Shown here: one piece after another, positions 22,613 to 33,177 of the stretch | How positions within the stretch are numbered: the stretch's first letter is position 1 | Layout: each line of letters begins with the position of its first letter | Assembly: GCA_010645155.1 (NCBI GenBank) | Contig: CM021313.1 | Coordinates: 1,116,904-1,180,903, forward strand | Source of the DNA: Tigriopus japonicus | Lineage: Eukaryota; Arthropoda; Copepoda; Harpacticoida; Harpacticidae | Reading direction: 5' to 3' | Length of the DNA: 64,000 nucleotides | Translations under genes and position numbers: made by a program | The notes under the pieces: generated by a model | The model's input: the letters and a program-made list of their open reading frames with translations, nothing else | What the model was told of the DNA's origin: nothing | Databases searched by the model: none

Positions 22613-24198
22613 TCTTGAATCGTGCTATGATTAAATTACAATTCAAGAAGAACCTTCCGTGCCGAGACAACCCATAAGTCCAAAGAATACATCTGAAAGG
22701 GAACAAGACTGGTGATTGTCATTTTTCATCACAAATGGTTCTTATCTTTTCCCAACCTGGTTGAGGCGCTCGAAATGTTCCAATCAGGCAAGCCCATCCG
22801 TATTTCATGAAAGGTACAATACTAGTAGTAAACGTGGTCCGCATTGCAAAAAGGCCAAGAATACCCAAGCTTGTGCATGCACTATGTAATGTTGGGATGA
22901 CCGAGACATGTCAGTGTTCGCACTACTCTGTGCTCATGCAATGTGGGAAAGGCCTTTAAGAAGGCCCTATCCATAAAAAGTTTTCGAGTGACCCACTCGG
23001 GCGTGTTAACGGGGCGGGAACGTGTGAAAACAGACACCCACTGCATTCTCGGATCATCGCCATCGTGACTTATTGCACGCTACCAGAGAAAGCGAGATGG
23101 GTAGTGTGATCAGTAGAGGACGGATTTAAACGTGACTTTCCGTGGTCATAAACAGACCAAAGTGTGTGATCGATGTAATGCATCCAAGAAAAGACAGACA
23201 TTAGTCTTGTGTAGTAATCCACTCGAAATAAATACATGTGTTTTATCACGTCAAACTTCATCCTCTTCCCGAACACTGTTGAACTTTGTTACCTTCTCAT
23301 TCTTTCTCTAATAATAATAATCAAGTTAGTTGCAACAACAACTATAGTAACGCGAACTCGGTTTTATGGTTTGTAACATGCTTGGAAAATGTGTTGCTGG
23401 ATCGTGATGGGGTTGCCTCGAGCTTTTAGTGCACACCGGGCAAAAATAGAACGATCCTTCTTATTTTCATTTTTTTTCAAATACCAATTAAGTAGATTGC
23501 TTACTTCAATTACTAGAAATGTGGCAGGGGTTTTCTAGACCCATTACAGCTGGTTGTTGTAAAGGGATACCTTAAAAATATGATTCACTTCAGCCGTACA
23601 GTAAACCTGCTCGCCCAAAAAAATAGGATTCATTGGCTATGAATGGCCTGCAGGGTATTGGTCTTTATGAATATCATATGAATAATCTCTCCCTGACGGA
23701 GGTGTCGAGGAAACATGCAGTACTGAATCAGAAAAGAAACGAGAATGGAGAGGGGAATGAAAAGGCTCTTAATCCAGCGCCACAATGCGTCTGATCCTGA
23801 TGAACTGGAATCAACGCTCCTTTACTTGTTTGGTTCGCCAAGGCCTTCCTTTGGCCTTCTTCGTCGGGCTAGATTGTGATTATGTGCCTTCTGATCTCGG
23901 CGTCAAGCGTTTCTCTATTCCAAACCAAGTAGTGCCCAGCCAGTTATTCTTAGAGGCTAGTAGATCCACAATTTTGGCGACGATCCTCTCTTCTTCTTCC
24001 TCCTTCTTCTTCTTTTCTTTTGGTACCCGTGCTCGTGGTGGTGATAGTGAGGAAAATGCTTTAGAGAAGGAACTACTAGAGGTAAAACAAGACACTGAGC
24101 CAGACGACGAACGAACGAAGGCCTTAAGCAACGAGGGAGACATTTGGCGACGCTTGCGAAGTGAATCGAAAACACGATCCAAGCAAGAAGAAACTTGA

Positions 24199-24430
24199 GG
24201 AACGAACGAACGAACGAACGATGGAACGGAGGAGCCAGCGAACCAACAACGAGAGAAAGAGACCAAAGGAGAGTGAGCCAGAAAGGACATCGACAGAAAG
24301 CGAGTGAGTGACTGGGTGAGCGAGTGAGTGAGTGAGTCAGTGAATGAGTGAGTCACTCACTCACTCACACGCTCACACACCATAGCGGGTCCAACACACT
24401 CACACACACACTCACTCGCTCATTCACTCA
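24199..24430. repeat. (GAAC)n, (GAGT)n and (CACTC)n microsatellite cluster, partly inverted
   Basis: AACG units at 24199-24221 are followed by GAGT/GTGA units (about 24300-24357) and then by CACTC/ACACTC units (about 24352-24430), so the two latter tracts are complementary and could fold back. It lies about 250 bp upstream of the membrane-protein ATG. Confidence 0.85.
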
Positions 24431-24673
24431 CATATTCACACGCCGGCTCTCTGAGTAGGTCGGTGTGTGCAAACGAAGGCTAAAATCAACGCATGTGGCA
24501 TTTACAAGTTAACTGCCAAAGTGAGAGGATGAACCGCGTTGTGAGAATTGAAATTTTGGAACGGATCCCAAGTTATCCTTTGTAGTCGAAAACCAATTAA
24601 CATTTGTGGATTTTAGTACTTGCTTCGAATCAGAATCAGATCCAAGTGATATTAGCACATCCTTTAAGGCACA

Positions 24674-25330
24674 ATGTCCTATTGGAATACCCGAATGGGA
24701 TGGCTTCCACTTCTCGCCTTGATCCTTGAAGGGCCATGTCTGTGCCAAGGCTTCGGGAAATACTTGCAAGCTCATGCCGATAAAATCAATCGGAACTCAC
24801 AAGCACCCGAAGATAATGTAGCTGCAGTAGTACAAAGTGAAGGTCAACACCAACCGTCCCAAAACGAGCACTCGTCCTCCATCATTCAAAGGTCCACAAA
24901 CTTCAACTATTCCAAACCGGAAGAGACGGATTTGGAGATCGAGGTGGCAGCCGCCATCCTCTTGGCCGGGATCTTTGTTGCTTTCATTTTGATCTACACA
25001 GTGTTCCTTCAATGTTGGTGGCAATTTCGAGAATGTCGTTCCAAGCAAAAGGCCAAAGCTTCCTCCATGTCAGCATCATCAGCCCATTCTAACGGATTCA
25101 TCGTTGGAAGCCAATGCCTGTGTTTGGCACAAAAGGCCTGGGAACCCATGGATGTCAATCAACATTTTCTCGGGAAGATTGAGAGTATCACTAATGGGCC
25201 TGATGGCACCAAAATAGTGACTCTCACCACCGCCGACTCGACGTGTTGTGGAAAAGGCGGGACCGAAAACGATTTGGTCCATGAGCCACACGATGAGGCC
25301 AACCCCAGAGAAGAAAAGGCCACCAGATGA
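24674..25330 (+). CDS. Uncharacterised single-pass type I membrane protein, 218 aa, with likely readthrough extension
   Basis: I do not recognise the family. The N-terminus has a hydrophobic signal-peptide-like run (about residues 9-24, GWLPLLALILEGPCLC). A polar ectodomain of about 65 residues follows, with one N-glycosylation sequon (N78-Y-S). One strong transmembrane helix spans about 91-114 (VAAAILLAGIFVAFILIYTV). Cysteines at its inner edge (C114, C121) precede a basic RSKQKAK stop-transfer stretch, so the C-terminus should be cytoplasmic. ATG 24674 has A at -3; Met8 is an alternative start just before the hydrophobic run. The frame ends at TGA 25328-25330, but the same frame continues open (next entries). 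A single exon is assumed; upstream exons cannot be excluded. Confidence 0.72.
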   Translation: MSYWNTRMGWLPLLALILEGPCLCQGFGKYLQAHADKINRNSQAPEDNVAAVVQSEGQHQPSQNEHSSSIIQRSTNFNYSKPEETDLEIEVAAAILLAGIFVAFILIYTVFLQCWWQFRECRSKQKAKASSMSASSAHSNGFIVGSQCLCLAQKAWEPMDVNQHFLGKIESITNGPDGTKIVTLTTADSTCCGKGGTENDLVHEPHDEANPREEKATR

Positions 25331-25336
25331 CAATCA
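25328..25336 (+). promoter_or_regulatory. Leaky stop context TGA-CAATCA
   Basis: The six bases after the TGA fit CARYYA, the context that promotes readthrough after stop codons in some plant viral and animal genes. With the same frame open for 145 codons beyond, this is a candidate programmed-readthrough site. No CxxU-like setting is present, so selenocysteine is unlikely here. Confidence 0.55.
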
Positions 25337-25768
25337 ACCTCTTTCGGAGAAGATTTCTCCGAACATCAATTCGCCAATCTCTCGAGGCAACTCTCTCTCA
25401 TGGAACTGTTCCAAGACGTGGGCCAAGATTTATCGGACTCAAATTTATCTGGGACCTATATAGATCCCGATCTGGAGGATCTTTTGCCTCTGTCCAACAC
25501 CACGAACGCTTTAGACGAGGATGATTGGTTGGCCTCAAGCGACCGGATCAGCTACAACAGTAATAATGTGGTTATAGTGATCAATGCCAATATCAAGGTT
25601 GTGTTCTGTGACTGTGGAAAAGCATACAAAATGCCATGGCAACCTTGCTCAAGTAACCATGACAAAAAGTCAAGGGATCCAGCCAAACTCCATCTTTTAA
25701 GTGAAACTAACAACAATGAAGTTTGTGTGAGCATTCCTGACGAAAAAAAGGATCTTTCTCGATTTTAA
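25331..25768 (+). CDS. C-terminal readthrough extension of the membrane protein (145 codons)
   Basis: In frame with 24674-25330. It opens QSTSFGEDFSEHQF and continues through an acidic, leucine-rich tail with SDSNLSGTYIDPDLEDLLPL and DEDDWLASSD, then VVIVINANIKVVFCDCGK, ending at TAA 25766-25768. Composition looks like a genuine cytoplasmic tail, not random 3' UTR. Decoded together the protein would be 364 residues. An internal ATG at 25400 could in principle start a 122-residue product. A short intron removing the TGA is possible but no good donor is seen nearby. Function unknown. Confidence 0.6.
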   Translation, partial: QSTSFGEDFSEHQFANLSRQLSLMELFQDVGQDLSDSNLSGTYIDPDLEDLLPLSNTTNALDEDDWLASSDRISYNSNNVVIVINANIKVVFCDCGKAYKMPWQPCSSNHDKKSRDPAKLHLLSETNNNEVCVSIPDEKKDLSRF

Positions 25769-25819
25769 AAGGCGGAGTAGGTCACATGGAACGATCAATG
25801 TGTTTCAAATTGAACAGAC

Positions 25820-25825
25820 AATAAA
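25820..25825 (+). promoter_or_regulatory. Polyadenylation signal AATAAA
   Basis: A canonical hexamer 52 nt after the second stop codon (TAA 25766-25768) of the membrane-protein gene; it fits the end of that transcript. Confidence 0.6.
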
Positions 25826-25850
25826 CCATGACACCCATTGAAACGGTGCC

Positions 25851-25868
25851 ATCATCATCATCATTCCT

Positions 25869-25950
<82 letters not shown>
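25851..25950. repeat. (ATC)n microsatellite
   Basis: About 100 bp of ATC/TCA units with one interruption near 25865. It makes long poly-Ser and poly-Asp chance frames on the two strands. Confidence 0.97.
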
Positions 25951-28366
25951 CCTTTAACACCAACATCACCAAATAATACTGCAAACTTGGTGTCTCGGTG
26001 TTTCACAAGTCACAATTGTCTAGTTGCATATAATTTTCATGAATTTGGAATATATTTTTGTCACGCCATTGATTTTGCTCTAGGAAATCGATACCAAAGG
26101 GTCATCAACGACCTTTCTTCAGAGCTTTCTCATTATTCTGTGATTTCTGAGACTGGAGATTCTCGAAATTCCATTCTTTTTATGGAGTCGATTTGGTGAA
26201 GGGCATGTTCTTGACGAAAAAAGCGACGAAAGTTTCTCGTCCGAGGGCTCTCCTCGGGGTATTATTCTCTAGTCTTCTTGGGTAACAATTAGAGCCGGGC
26301 TCGAGATACTCTTCAAGGCTCATTTGACTTTGAAATTGGGAACTCCTTGACTTGTTTCTCCCTGTTATTCTGTCCGTCTCGTTCTCTTTCCCTCTCACTA
26401 AATGCTGAGTGCAGGAAGTGTGCGCGGGCTCTCATTTATTTATCTTGGTCTGTGAATCAGGTGCACATTTTGTAGCTCTTGGAACTAGATCCGTATTTGT
26501 GGAAATAGCTTCGAATGAGGGGACTTTTTCCCCTTATTTCTTCTTTTGAGCAAGAGCAGAAGGCGTCGACTAAGACGAAAAAAAGAAGGCAGAAGTACCT
26601 CTATCTGTTATTCCATCCACTTGTGTGCTCATGCAGTGAGTCGGCTCTTCCTCTTCACTTCCGTTGTCTAGCCTTTGGACCAAATCTACTTAAGGTGTAG
26701 TAAGCTTCTTTTAGCTTAGAACGCTCTTTGTGAAAGCACCAACATCTTATCAAGGCAATCCCAAGAGTCGTCAAAGGCGACGAGGGATCCTTGAGAGTGG
26801 GAACTGGGAACACAAGCAAACTGTGAAACGGGCCTATCCGAATTACTTCGAAGCCTGAGGTATTACCACAGTTTACACGACTTGTCACCATGCTGTTCAC
26901 GCCGTGGCCTGTCAACAAGTTGGCTGAAAGGAACATCGTCCAACTTAATGCTGCTATTCGGCGATAACGAAGACCGAACTTTCTCAGTTTCTTCAAACTT
27001 GTGCTCAGTTGGGTCAAATAGGACAGCAAGAGACTTAGGGCTCTTGCTTGCCCTCGGAGAGCTACTTGGAACAGATCACTAGTTTCACATTACTTTAGAG
27101 TATGTACCAGGAAGCAAGAAATGAGTTCCAAACTTGCTCCCATAAATTAGCCCTTTTCTCAGGAGTTGCCATCATCCTTTTAGAGAACCATTTACCATCA
27201 TAATCCATTATGGTGTTTCGATCCCAAATACATTATTTAATGAACAGAGTTTTTTGAGGAGACAAAAGAACCTTCTTGGAAATATCACGCACACAATTCA
27301 ATTAGGACAATACAAGGCGTGTAAGATCGCCAATACGCAGGTGTACTAAAGGATGCGAATTTTTGAGTTGAAAAGGTTTTCCTCAATTCATACGCGCGAT
27401 TTTCGAGAACAAAGCAAAACGGTCACAAAAAACTCGACAGTGAAACTCTCAAGTTGACATCAAACGGGACGAAAACCGATTTTCTTCTTCAAATTTTGAG
27501 AAATACGGTGGTCTTTGAAAGTCTGCAACACGCCAGAAAAAAATCAACAGACTTTGAAATTTTCGTGATAATGATCACGGTTTGCCCCCAATCCGGTTGA
27601 TCTCAAGTATTTTAAGATGCTTGTCACCAATTGATGAAAAAAGGACACTCTTTTTCTTATTGTTCGTAATGATTCTTCGGATATTATCTAATGAATCTAA
27701 GAAGTAAAATCACAATCAATGAAGGAATGGATGGATAGTAGAACAAGATCTGTGGTAAATATCATGTTCGTTTAACTAACTAACGAAACAACCAAAATTA
27801 TTAGGGTTGAAAAACCTAAATCATCTGAAGAGTCACGATAAAATTTAGAGAAAGAGACAATTCTCTCGAACTTTCCATTTTGTAATGCGTATTCCATGCC
27901 TCGATTCTTCACCTCTATTAAAAGTTTCATTTCACATCCCCAGTACCAGAAACTTTGCTTTTAACAACTTTGTTAATTGTCGAGAGTGACTGAAAGACAA
28001 TGGAAGTGGTTGTTGAGGTTTTGTCCATTTATCGAGTTAACAAACAACAACGATTCAAGGTCCCTAAAAAGTCTCAAACGAAGCGTATACAATAAATGGT
28101 TGGTCATTCGAAGAGAGAGGTGGTAATTGATGGGAGTTCTCACCCTTTCATACAGGTCAAGCAAGATTCAGTTCCTTAACTACAAAAATACTTGGCTCAT
28201 GAACGAATGAGCTCATTTTCTATTTTCACACAAAAGGAGAAATGGGGTCTTGCAAAAGGCAGACTTTTGAAGGGAAGTACAGTTCTATTTGGACAGAAAT
28301 GTCACTCTAGTTAGGTCAGTGGAGATTTGTTTTGAGCTCATTTCAGGAGTCCAGCAGCAAGGGTGC
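25951..28366. other. No gene seen
   Basis: Short frames only; the 124-codon minus frame at 26655-27029 has no recognisable domain. Confidence 0.45.
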
Positions 28367-28592
28367 CAATGGGGAATACTTAAGGTTGCTTCAAGTGAGC
28401 GTTTTAAATCTTACCGCTAGCGGTAAAACAGGGCCGTTGGCTGTGCTGAGCTGGCCAGCCCATTTTGGCGAATCCAAGTTTTTCGCATTTAAGCGTCCAT
28501 TTGATGATTCTAGGTCTCTGGAGACGATGGATACTTCACATAAAGATGCCCAGGCAGGATTTGGGTCAATAATACGCAAAATTTATTTTTAG
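28367..28592 (+). repeat. Left arm of a 226-bp near-perfect inverted duplication
   Basis: Pairs with 28801-29026 over its whole length with only scattered differences; the spacer is 208 bp. It contains the 16-base palindrome TTACCGCTAGCGGTAA. An open frame runs through the arm (NGEYLRLLQVSVLNLTASGK, then FFAFKRPFDDSRSLETMD). A shared TTTCAGG-AGTC just outside suggests the original unit was longer and that this arm lost about 30 bp at its outer end. Unknown family. Confidence 0.9.
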
Positions 28593-28800
28593 GGTAATTG
28601 AATTAAAAGCAATTAAGCAAGCCTAGCGTTGTTGCAAAAAGTGGACTTGACATTGATCCAGATAAAAATTCAAAGATGCTAAATTGTTCAGTGGATTCCA
28701 AAGGATAAAATTTATTTCTTTGATATGTTGCCCATACAAAGAAATGAAATAGTTTTTTATGTTTCTTTTTGGTAATTATGATTTTTTATATTTCATTTTC

Positions 28801-29026
28801 TAGCAAATAATTTTTGCGTATTGTTGACCCAAATCCAGCCTAGGCATCTTCACGTGAAATATCCATCGTCTCCAGAGACCTAGAATCATCAAATGGACGC
28901 TTAAATGCGAAAAACTTGGATTCGCCAAAATGGGCTGGCCAACTCAGCACAGCCAACGGCCCTGTTTTACCGCTAGCGGTAAGATTTAAAACGCTCACTT
29001 GAAGCAACCTTAAGTATTCCCCATTG
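28801..29026 (-). repeat. Right arm of the inverted duplication
   Basis: Reverse complement of 28367-28592; on the minus strand it carries the same open frame, starting upstream at about 29124 and ending in TAG at about 28840. The outer flank continues with partial similarity to about 29085. Transcribed through, the two arms would form a long hairpin RNA. Confidence 0.9.
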
Positions 29027-29432
29027 ACTTGGTTCATCATACATTGCTCTTGTTCAAGCAAAGCAGTCCATTGACTCCCTGAAATCGCAAATTGAATCAC
29101 GAAACTAAATGTGGCCAACGTCAAATCCCATCACACACACAGTGCAAGCTTGTCGAATCACGAACAATTTGGGATTGACATTTCTATCTCTATAGAACTG
29201 TAAGGGAAAGAACATTCTACGCAAAGGACGTGGAGTTAATAGCTACAAGAATTCCTTATTTTAGTATTCCGTGGTGCTTTACTTTCCCTTACACTTCATA
29301 CTTTTAGCAAATATTTTCACCTTTGAAGCTTCATTTCTTGAAAATAGAGTTGTCATGTGTCAGAGTCTCATACAAAACCAAGAATTACTCTTGAACACAT
29401 TACATTTCTGATTATTTCAAAAAAAGATCATA

Positions 29433-29696
29433 GGATGAGTGTAGTCGGACGAATTCAGCTGGAGATTTGGGGACAAAACTGGCCAGGGATGGGTCAGAAC
29501 TAAGCTCGGGTATTTCATAGTTTTAGTTTGCAACGTGAGGGAAACGTTCTTGTGTCGATTGATTGTCAAAACTAAAAATGGGAATTAGGCTCGAGAATTT
29601 TTCTTGAGTTTTTTGGAGGGTTAGCCTCGACACTGACGCATCCCTAGCCATTTGGCACCAGAATCTCCAGCTGAATTCGTTCGATTACACTCATCC
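29433..29696. mobile_element. Foldback MITE, 264 bp
   Basis: Arms of about 59 bp, 29433-29491 and 29638-29696, both beginning GGATGAGTGTA and sharing CGAATTCAGCTGGAGATT. At the inner edge each arm carries a hAT-like CAGGGATG / TAGGGATG motif, so one inverted pair sits directly inside another. No clear target duplication. Confidence 0.85.
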
Positions 29697-30017
29697 AATG
29701 AGGACAAGATATTTAGACATCTTTAGGCAAATTAGCTATAGAATTATTTCATTCGATGTGAAATTATGATTTTGTATCAAGAACTAAATACCCAGCCGAG
29801 ATACGCATTCTATTCACAAAAGCATCCTTACTTTGAGCGCACATTAGAAAGACTAACATGCCGGGAATTATTTAGACGATTGCAACAAAATGTTTGGTGT
29901 ACTTTTTGAATTATCCTGCATACAAATGAACGACAACGTCTTATTTTGTCACAATCCCTGGTAATGGACCAAAAAGGCTTTTGCCGAAATTTCGGTTCCG
30001 GTTATGCCTGCTGAATC

Positions 30018-30470
30018 TAGGGGTACTTCGATTAATCATTATTCATTTTTTGACGTTTAACGATTGATCGATGTTGATTAATCGCGATTAATCGATGAAA
30101 ACGATTAATTTTGTAAAGAGGCAAAACCTCAATTTCTGAGGTCGAAAATTGCTTAACAAACCGGAAAAGCTTATTTCTTCAGAGCGCTCTGATTGCATAT
30201 CTTGGTCGCTCCCTCACTTGTAAGCTTCAAAAGAAAAACTCAAGATGAAAAAAATCATCTCTGGCTGATGATACGATTGATAACCTTTGTATTTTTGCAA
30301 TCCTTTCTTCTGCGTAAGAATTAAAGTGAAATAAAACGGCGTCTCACTTTCCTTTTGGTCTTTTGAATTTTCCAAAACTAATCGTTTCAGTTGTATAAAT
30401 ATTAATCGATTAATGATTTATCGATATTTTTCTTTAATCGGATTAACTGATTAATCGAAAATCACCCCTA
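30018..30470. mobile_element. hAT-type MITE, 453 bp, with 8-bp target duplication
   Basis: The ends are TAGGGGTACTTCGATTAATC and, reversed, TAGGGGTGATTTTCGATTAAT, a common hAT terminus. The flanks GCTGAATC (30010-30017) and ACTGAATC (30471-30478) match 7 of 8. It is rich in ATTAATCG motifs at both ends. No transposase frame. Confidence 0.88.
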
Positions 30471-31947
30471 ACTGAATCCAAAAGCAGACACATTGCAATG
30501 AATAGAGTTTGAGAGTAAAATTGAAGATTTTGTCAGTCCAAATACCTCTGAAAATATTTTTCCCCATTTTTTATGCGTAGTTGCTCCTTCCAACACATAG
30601 CCAACATCAGCTTTAAATTTATTTTGTAAGTATGAAATTTTGAAGTCAGCTGATTTCAGTTCCGAATAAGAACCCTCTTGGTCCATATCCATGATTCGAC
30701 ATCAAAGTTTTTGGAACTCTAAAATCTAAAATGGCTCTGTAAGTCTTTCACTGAGTGAGCTCAACTATACTAGAAAAATGGCAAGGACTTTAACTTTTTG
30801 AATGAATTCTGACAAGTTTCGTTGTTTGAACACCATTGTTAGTTTCAAAGCGTCTGGGTGGTGCTCATTTGTGCGGTAAACCATGAACCTCTAGATAAAA
30901 TCCGATTGTGAAGTCTTTTTGGCCGAGTTGTCTGCCTGCCCAATTGACCAAGAATCAAATCCTTTAGGTTGTTGCAAAATGATTCGTGGTTGATCCATGA
31001 AAATGAAATTTCAAGCCATGGAGCATAATTGAACGAGGCTGAGAGAAGCGAAAGTAAAATTTGACTAAGACGTAGCGATGCCCTTCCTTGAATTGTGTGA
31101 TCTAAGACCCCAGACAAAAAAATGACCACAAAGCAAGAAGGTGTGTCACTTTTGTCACAATCACTCATAGATCTTACTGGCCACATGAAGTCGAGAGAAA
31201 TAAGACGCCAGAAAAGTATTTTCAAGAAGTCAAAAATTACTTTCCCTTCCCTCCCCAGGAAATGTAACGCGTTACTTTGAAAAAAAAATCCAATTTCAAC
31301 TTGATGTAACTTTTTAAACTAAGTTGCCATTTCATTTTATAAACTAAACATCGTTCTGGCCAAGTTCCAATGTATCAAGGGTCCCATAATCTGGAATCCC
31401 TCCAAATCTATCATGGGATGGCCCTTCATTTTTGGAGAATGGATCATGAGAATATCTTACTTTATTCACAAACTACCCCCAGACTTCTCAATTCTAGCTA
31501 AGCAGGCAGACCGCCGTGACAGTGCGGAGATCCGTGACCTCTAGATGACGTAGGCTGTATTTTCTGAATTGACTCTGAGAATCGAACTTCAAAAAGTAGA
31601 GCACTATATTATAGTGCTCTATCAAAAAGGATATTTGCGTTACAAACACGGTGGCGCACTCTATGACGTTCCTTATGAAACAATCATTTTTACCAATGTT
31701 TTGATTTGATTTTGATGTTTTTTTTGATTTTCATTTTTTCAAAGTTTGTCGACGTCAAAATTGAGATATCTCTATTTTATTTATCTATGCTTTATTGAAC
31801 CAGACTCGTATCAATTGCTTTTTAATATGATTAACGTAAATTCCAATTACATTAGTCACAAAAGTAGTTAGTTACAATTATTTATTTTAAATGTTTAATC
31901 TCCTACCATTTTCAAATTGCAATTGACTTATTGTTCATTGGATTGTT
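30471..31947. other. No gene seen
   Basis: A GTAACGCGTTAC palindrome near 31264 and a TAGAGCACTATA...TATAGTGCTCTA palindrome near 31598-31622 are present; no coding signal was recognised. Confidence 0.4.
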
Positions 31948-32032
31948 GGTGCTAGGGTCGGAGGGTTGAGTCTCGCCCGGCCAGCGAAGCCACTCTCACT
32001 ATAGGAAACTGCGCCAACCACGACGCCACGTC
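31948..32032 (-). repeat. tRNA-derived SINE fragment (internally deleted), minus strand
   Basis: Read on the minus strand it starts ACGTGGCGTCGTGGTTGGCG (A-box-like) and ends CTCCGACCCTAGC. It is a shortened copy of the element at 59723-59943: the two share both ends, but this one lacks about 130 bp in the middle, including the B box. Confidence 0.75.
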
Positions 32033-32055
32033 TCCTCCCTTTTTTTACACATTTA

Positions 32056-33175
32056 CAGTCGAATCTCGATATAAGAAATCTCAGTTTAAGCAATTTTCGC
32101 GATAGAAGCAACCGCGCTGACCAAAATTTTACTACATAAGAATTCTCAATATAAAAAGTTTTCCATTTCCCCTCAATCTCGATATAAGAAACATTTTCAA
32201 AGTTTTGGTGAATTTCTCTTGCTTCACTTGGTCGCAAAACAAAATAAAACAAAACAAAACAAAACGAATCATTTCTAAAAGGATCGACGAAGTGCTACCA
32301 TATCTTGCGCTTTTTGGGGTCCCCTTTGCGCACTTTTTTGGGCTTTCGCGCCTTGCACTTTTTTGACAAAAAACTTGCACTTCTCAAGTTTGAGTCAAAA
32401 GAACGAAAAATTGCATTTTGAACTCTAAAATCACTTAAAAGTGTCCAAAATACCACTCAACGAGAACTATTTTAAAGACATTAAGTTTGCAAAAATAATT
32501 TATCGGCAATTATAAAGTTAGTATAAGCACAAATAAGTTTTATCAACAAATTTGCAATGCTTGAGAGTGAAACAAATTTCTGTGTCTGACAAAGCAAAAC
32601 CTTGTGAAAAATAAGCAACCCAAGGAAGTGTCTTGTCAACTCAGGAAAGCCTCTCAAATTTGAGTTAATTTTTGGTCAAACTGAGAATAGAAGATTTGCA
32701 ATTGAGATTTTCCAAAAAAGATAACAAAAAAACTTCATCATTATGAAAGCGTGGAAGGCTCAATTTAAAAAAATGTTTGTCCCTGTACAAGTTAGATAAT
32801 TTACCAATCATGATGTCAAAATGTCATTGATGTCATTGCTTTTTTCTTGCATTTTTTCTGTCAAACTGAGATTGAAACAAGTTGTTAAGCTTTGCAATAC
32901 AGATATAAATGCATGCACTTATAATGCCAATTTGTGTGTTTTAATGACTATTTTTAAAGCTAAATTTTTAAGTCATTGTCAGATTTTGTTGTAATAAAAA
33001 GTAAGCTTTTAAGGTTATATAAAGGTGAGGTAAACTCCAGTACTAAAAGTCTAGTAAACTCTGGTAGTTTCCTGTATTTTTTATTGTTTCTTGACCCAAT
33101 TTTCTTGAGTCTCAATATAAGAAAAAGCAACATTTTGCCGCTGACAGAAAAGTCGCTTAAAATGAAATTTGACTG
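32056..33175. mobile_element. pogo/Tigger-like non-autonomous DNA transposon, 1120 bp
   Basis: The ends read CAGTCGAATCTCGATATAAG on the left and CAGTCAAATTTCATTTTAAG on the right when reversed, a known pogo/Tigger terminal pattern. TA duplications lie at 32054-32055 and 33176-33177. Secondary copies of the TCTCGATATAAG word occur inside each end. The interior is AT-rich without a transposase frame. A right-end copy of the same family is at 59336-59643. Confidence 0.85.
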
Positions 33176-33177
33176 TA

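Larger units (their letters stand above)
18788..24673. other. No coding gene seen between the two genes
   Basis: Holds simple repeats, a tRNA-like SINE piece and a foldback-MITE fragment, listed separately, and a 10-base C run near 19667. A 137-codon plus frame at 23785-24198 contains a Lys/Glu-rich end but no domain; it is purine-rich and may be chance. The 5' UTR of the next gene should lie at the right end. Confidence 0.45.

Noticed and set aside
23785..24198. 137-codon frame upstream of the membrane protein, considered as an upstream exon
   Set aside because: The Ser/Phe run and Lys/Glu tail derive from pyrimidine- and purine-rich tracts; no family match or splice link. Could be reconsidered with RNA-seq.
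25328..25330. TGA of the membrane protein as a second selenocysteine codon
   Set aside because: No redox motif around it and no SECIS-like hairpin recognised downstream; the readthrough context explains it better.
25782..26199. Poly-Ser and poly-Asp open frames
   Set aside because: They are translations of the ATC microsatellite.
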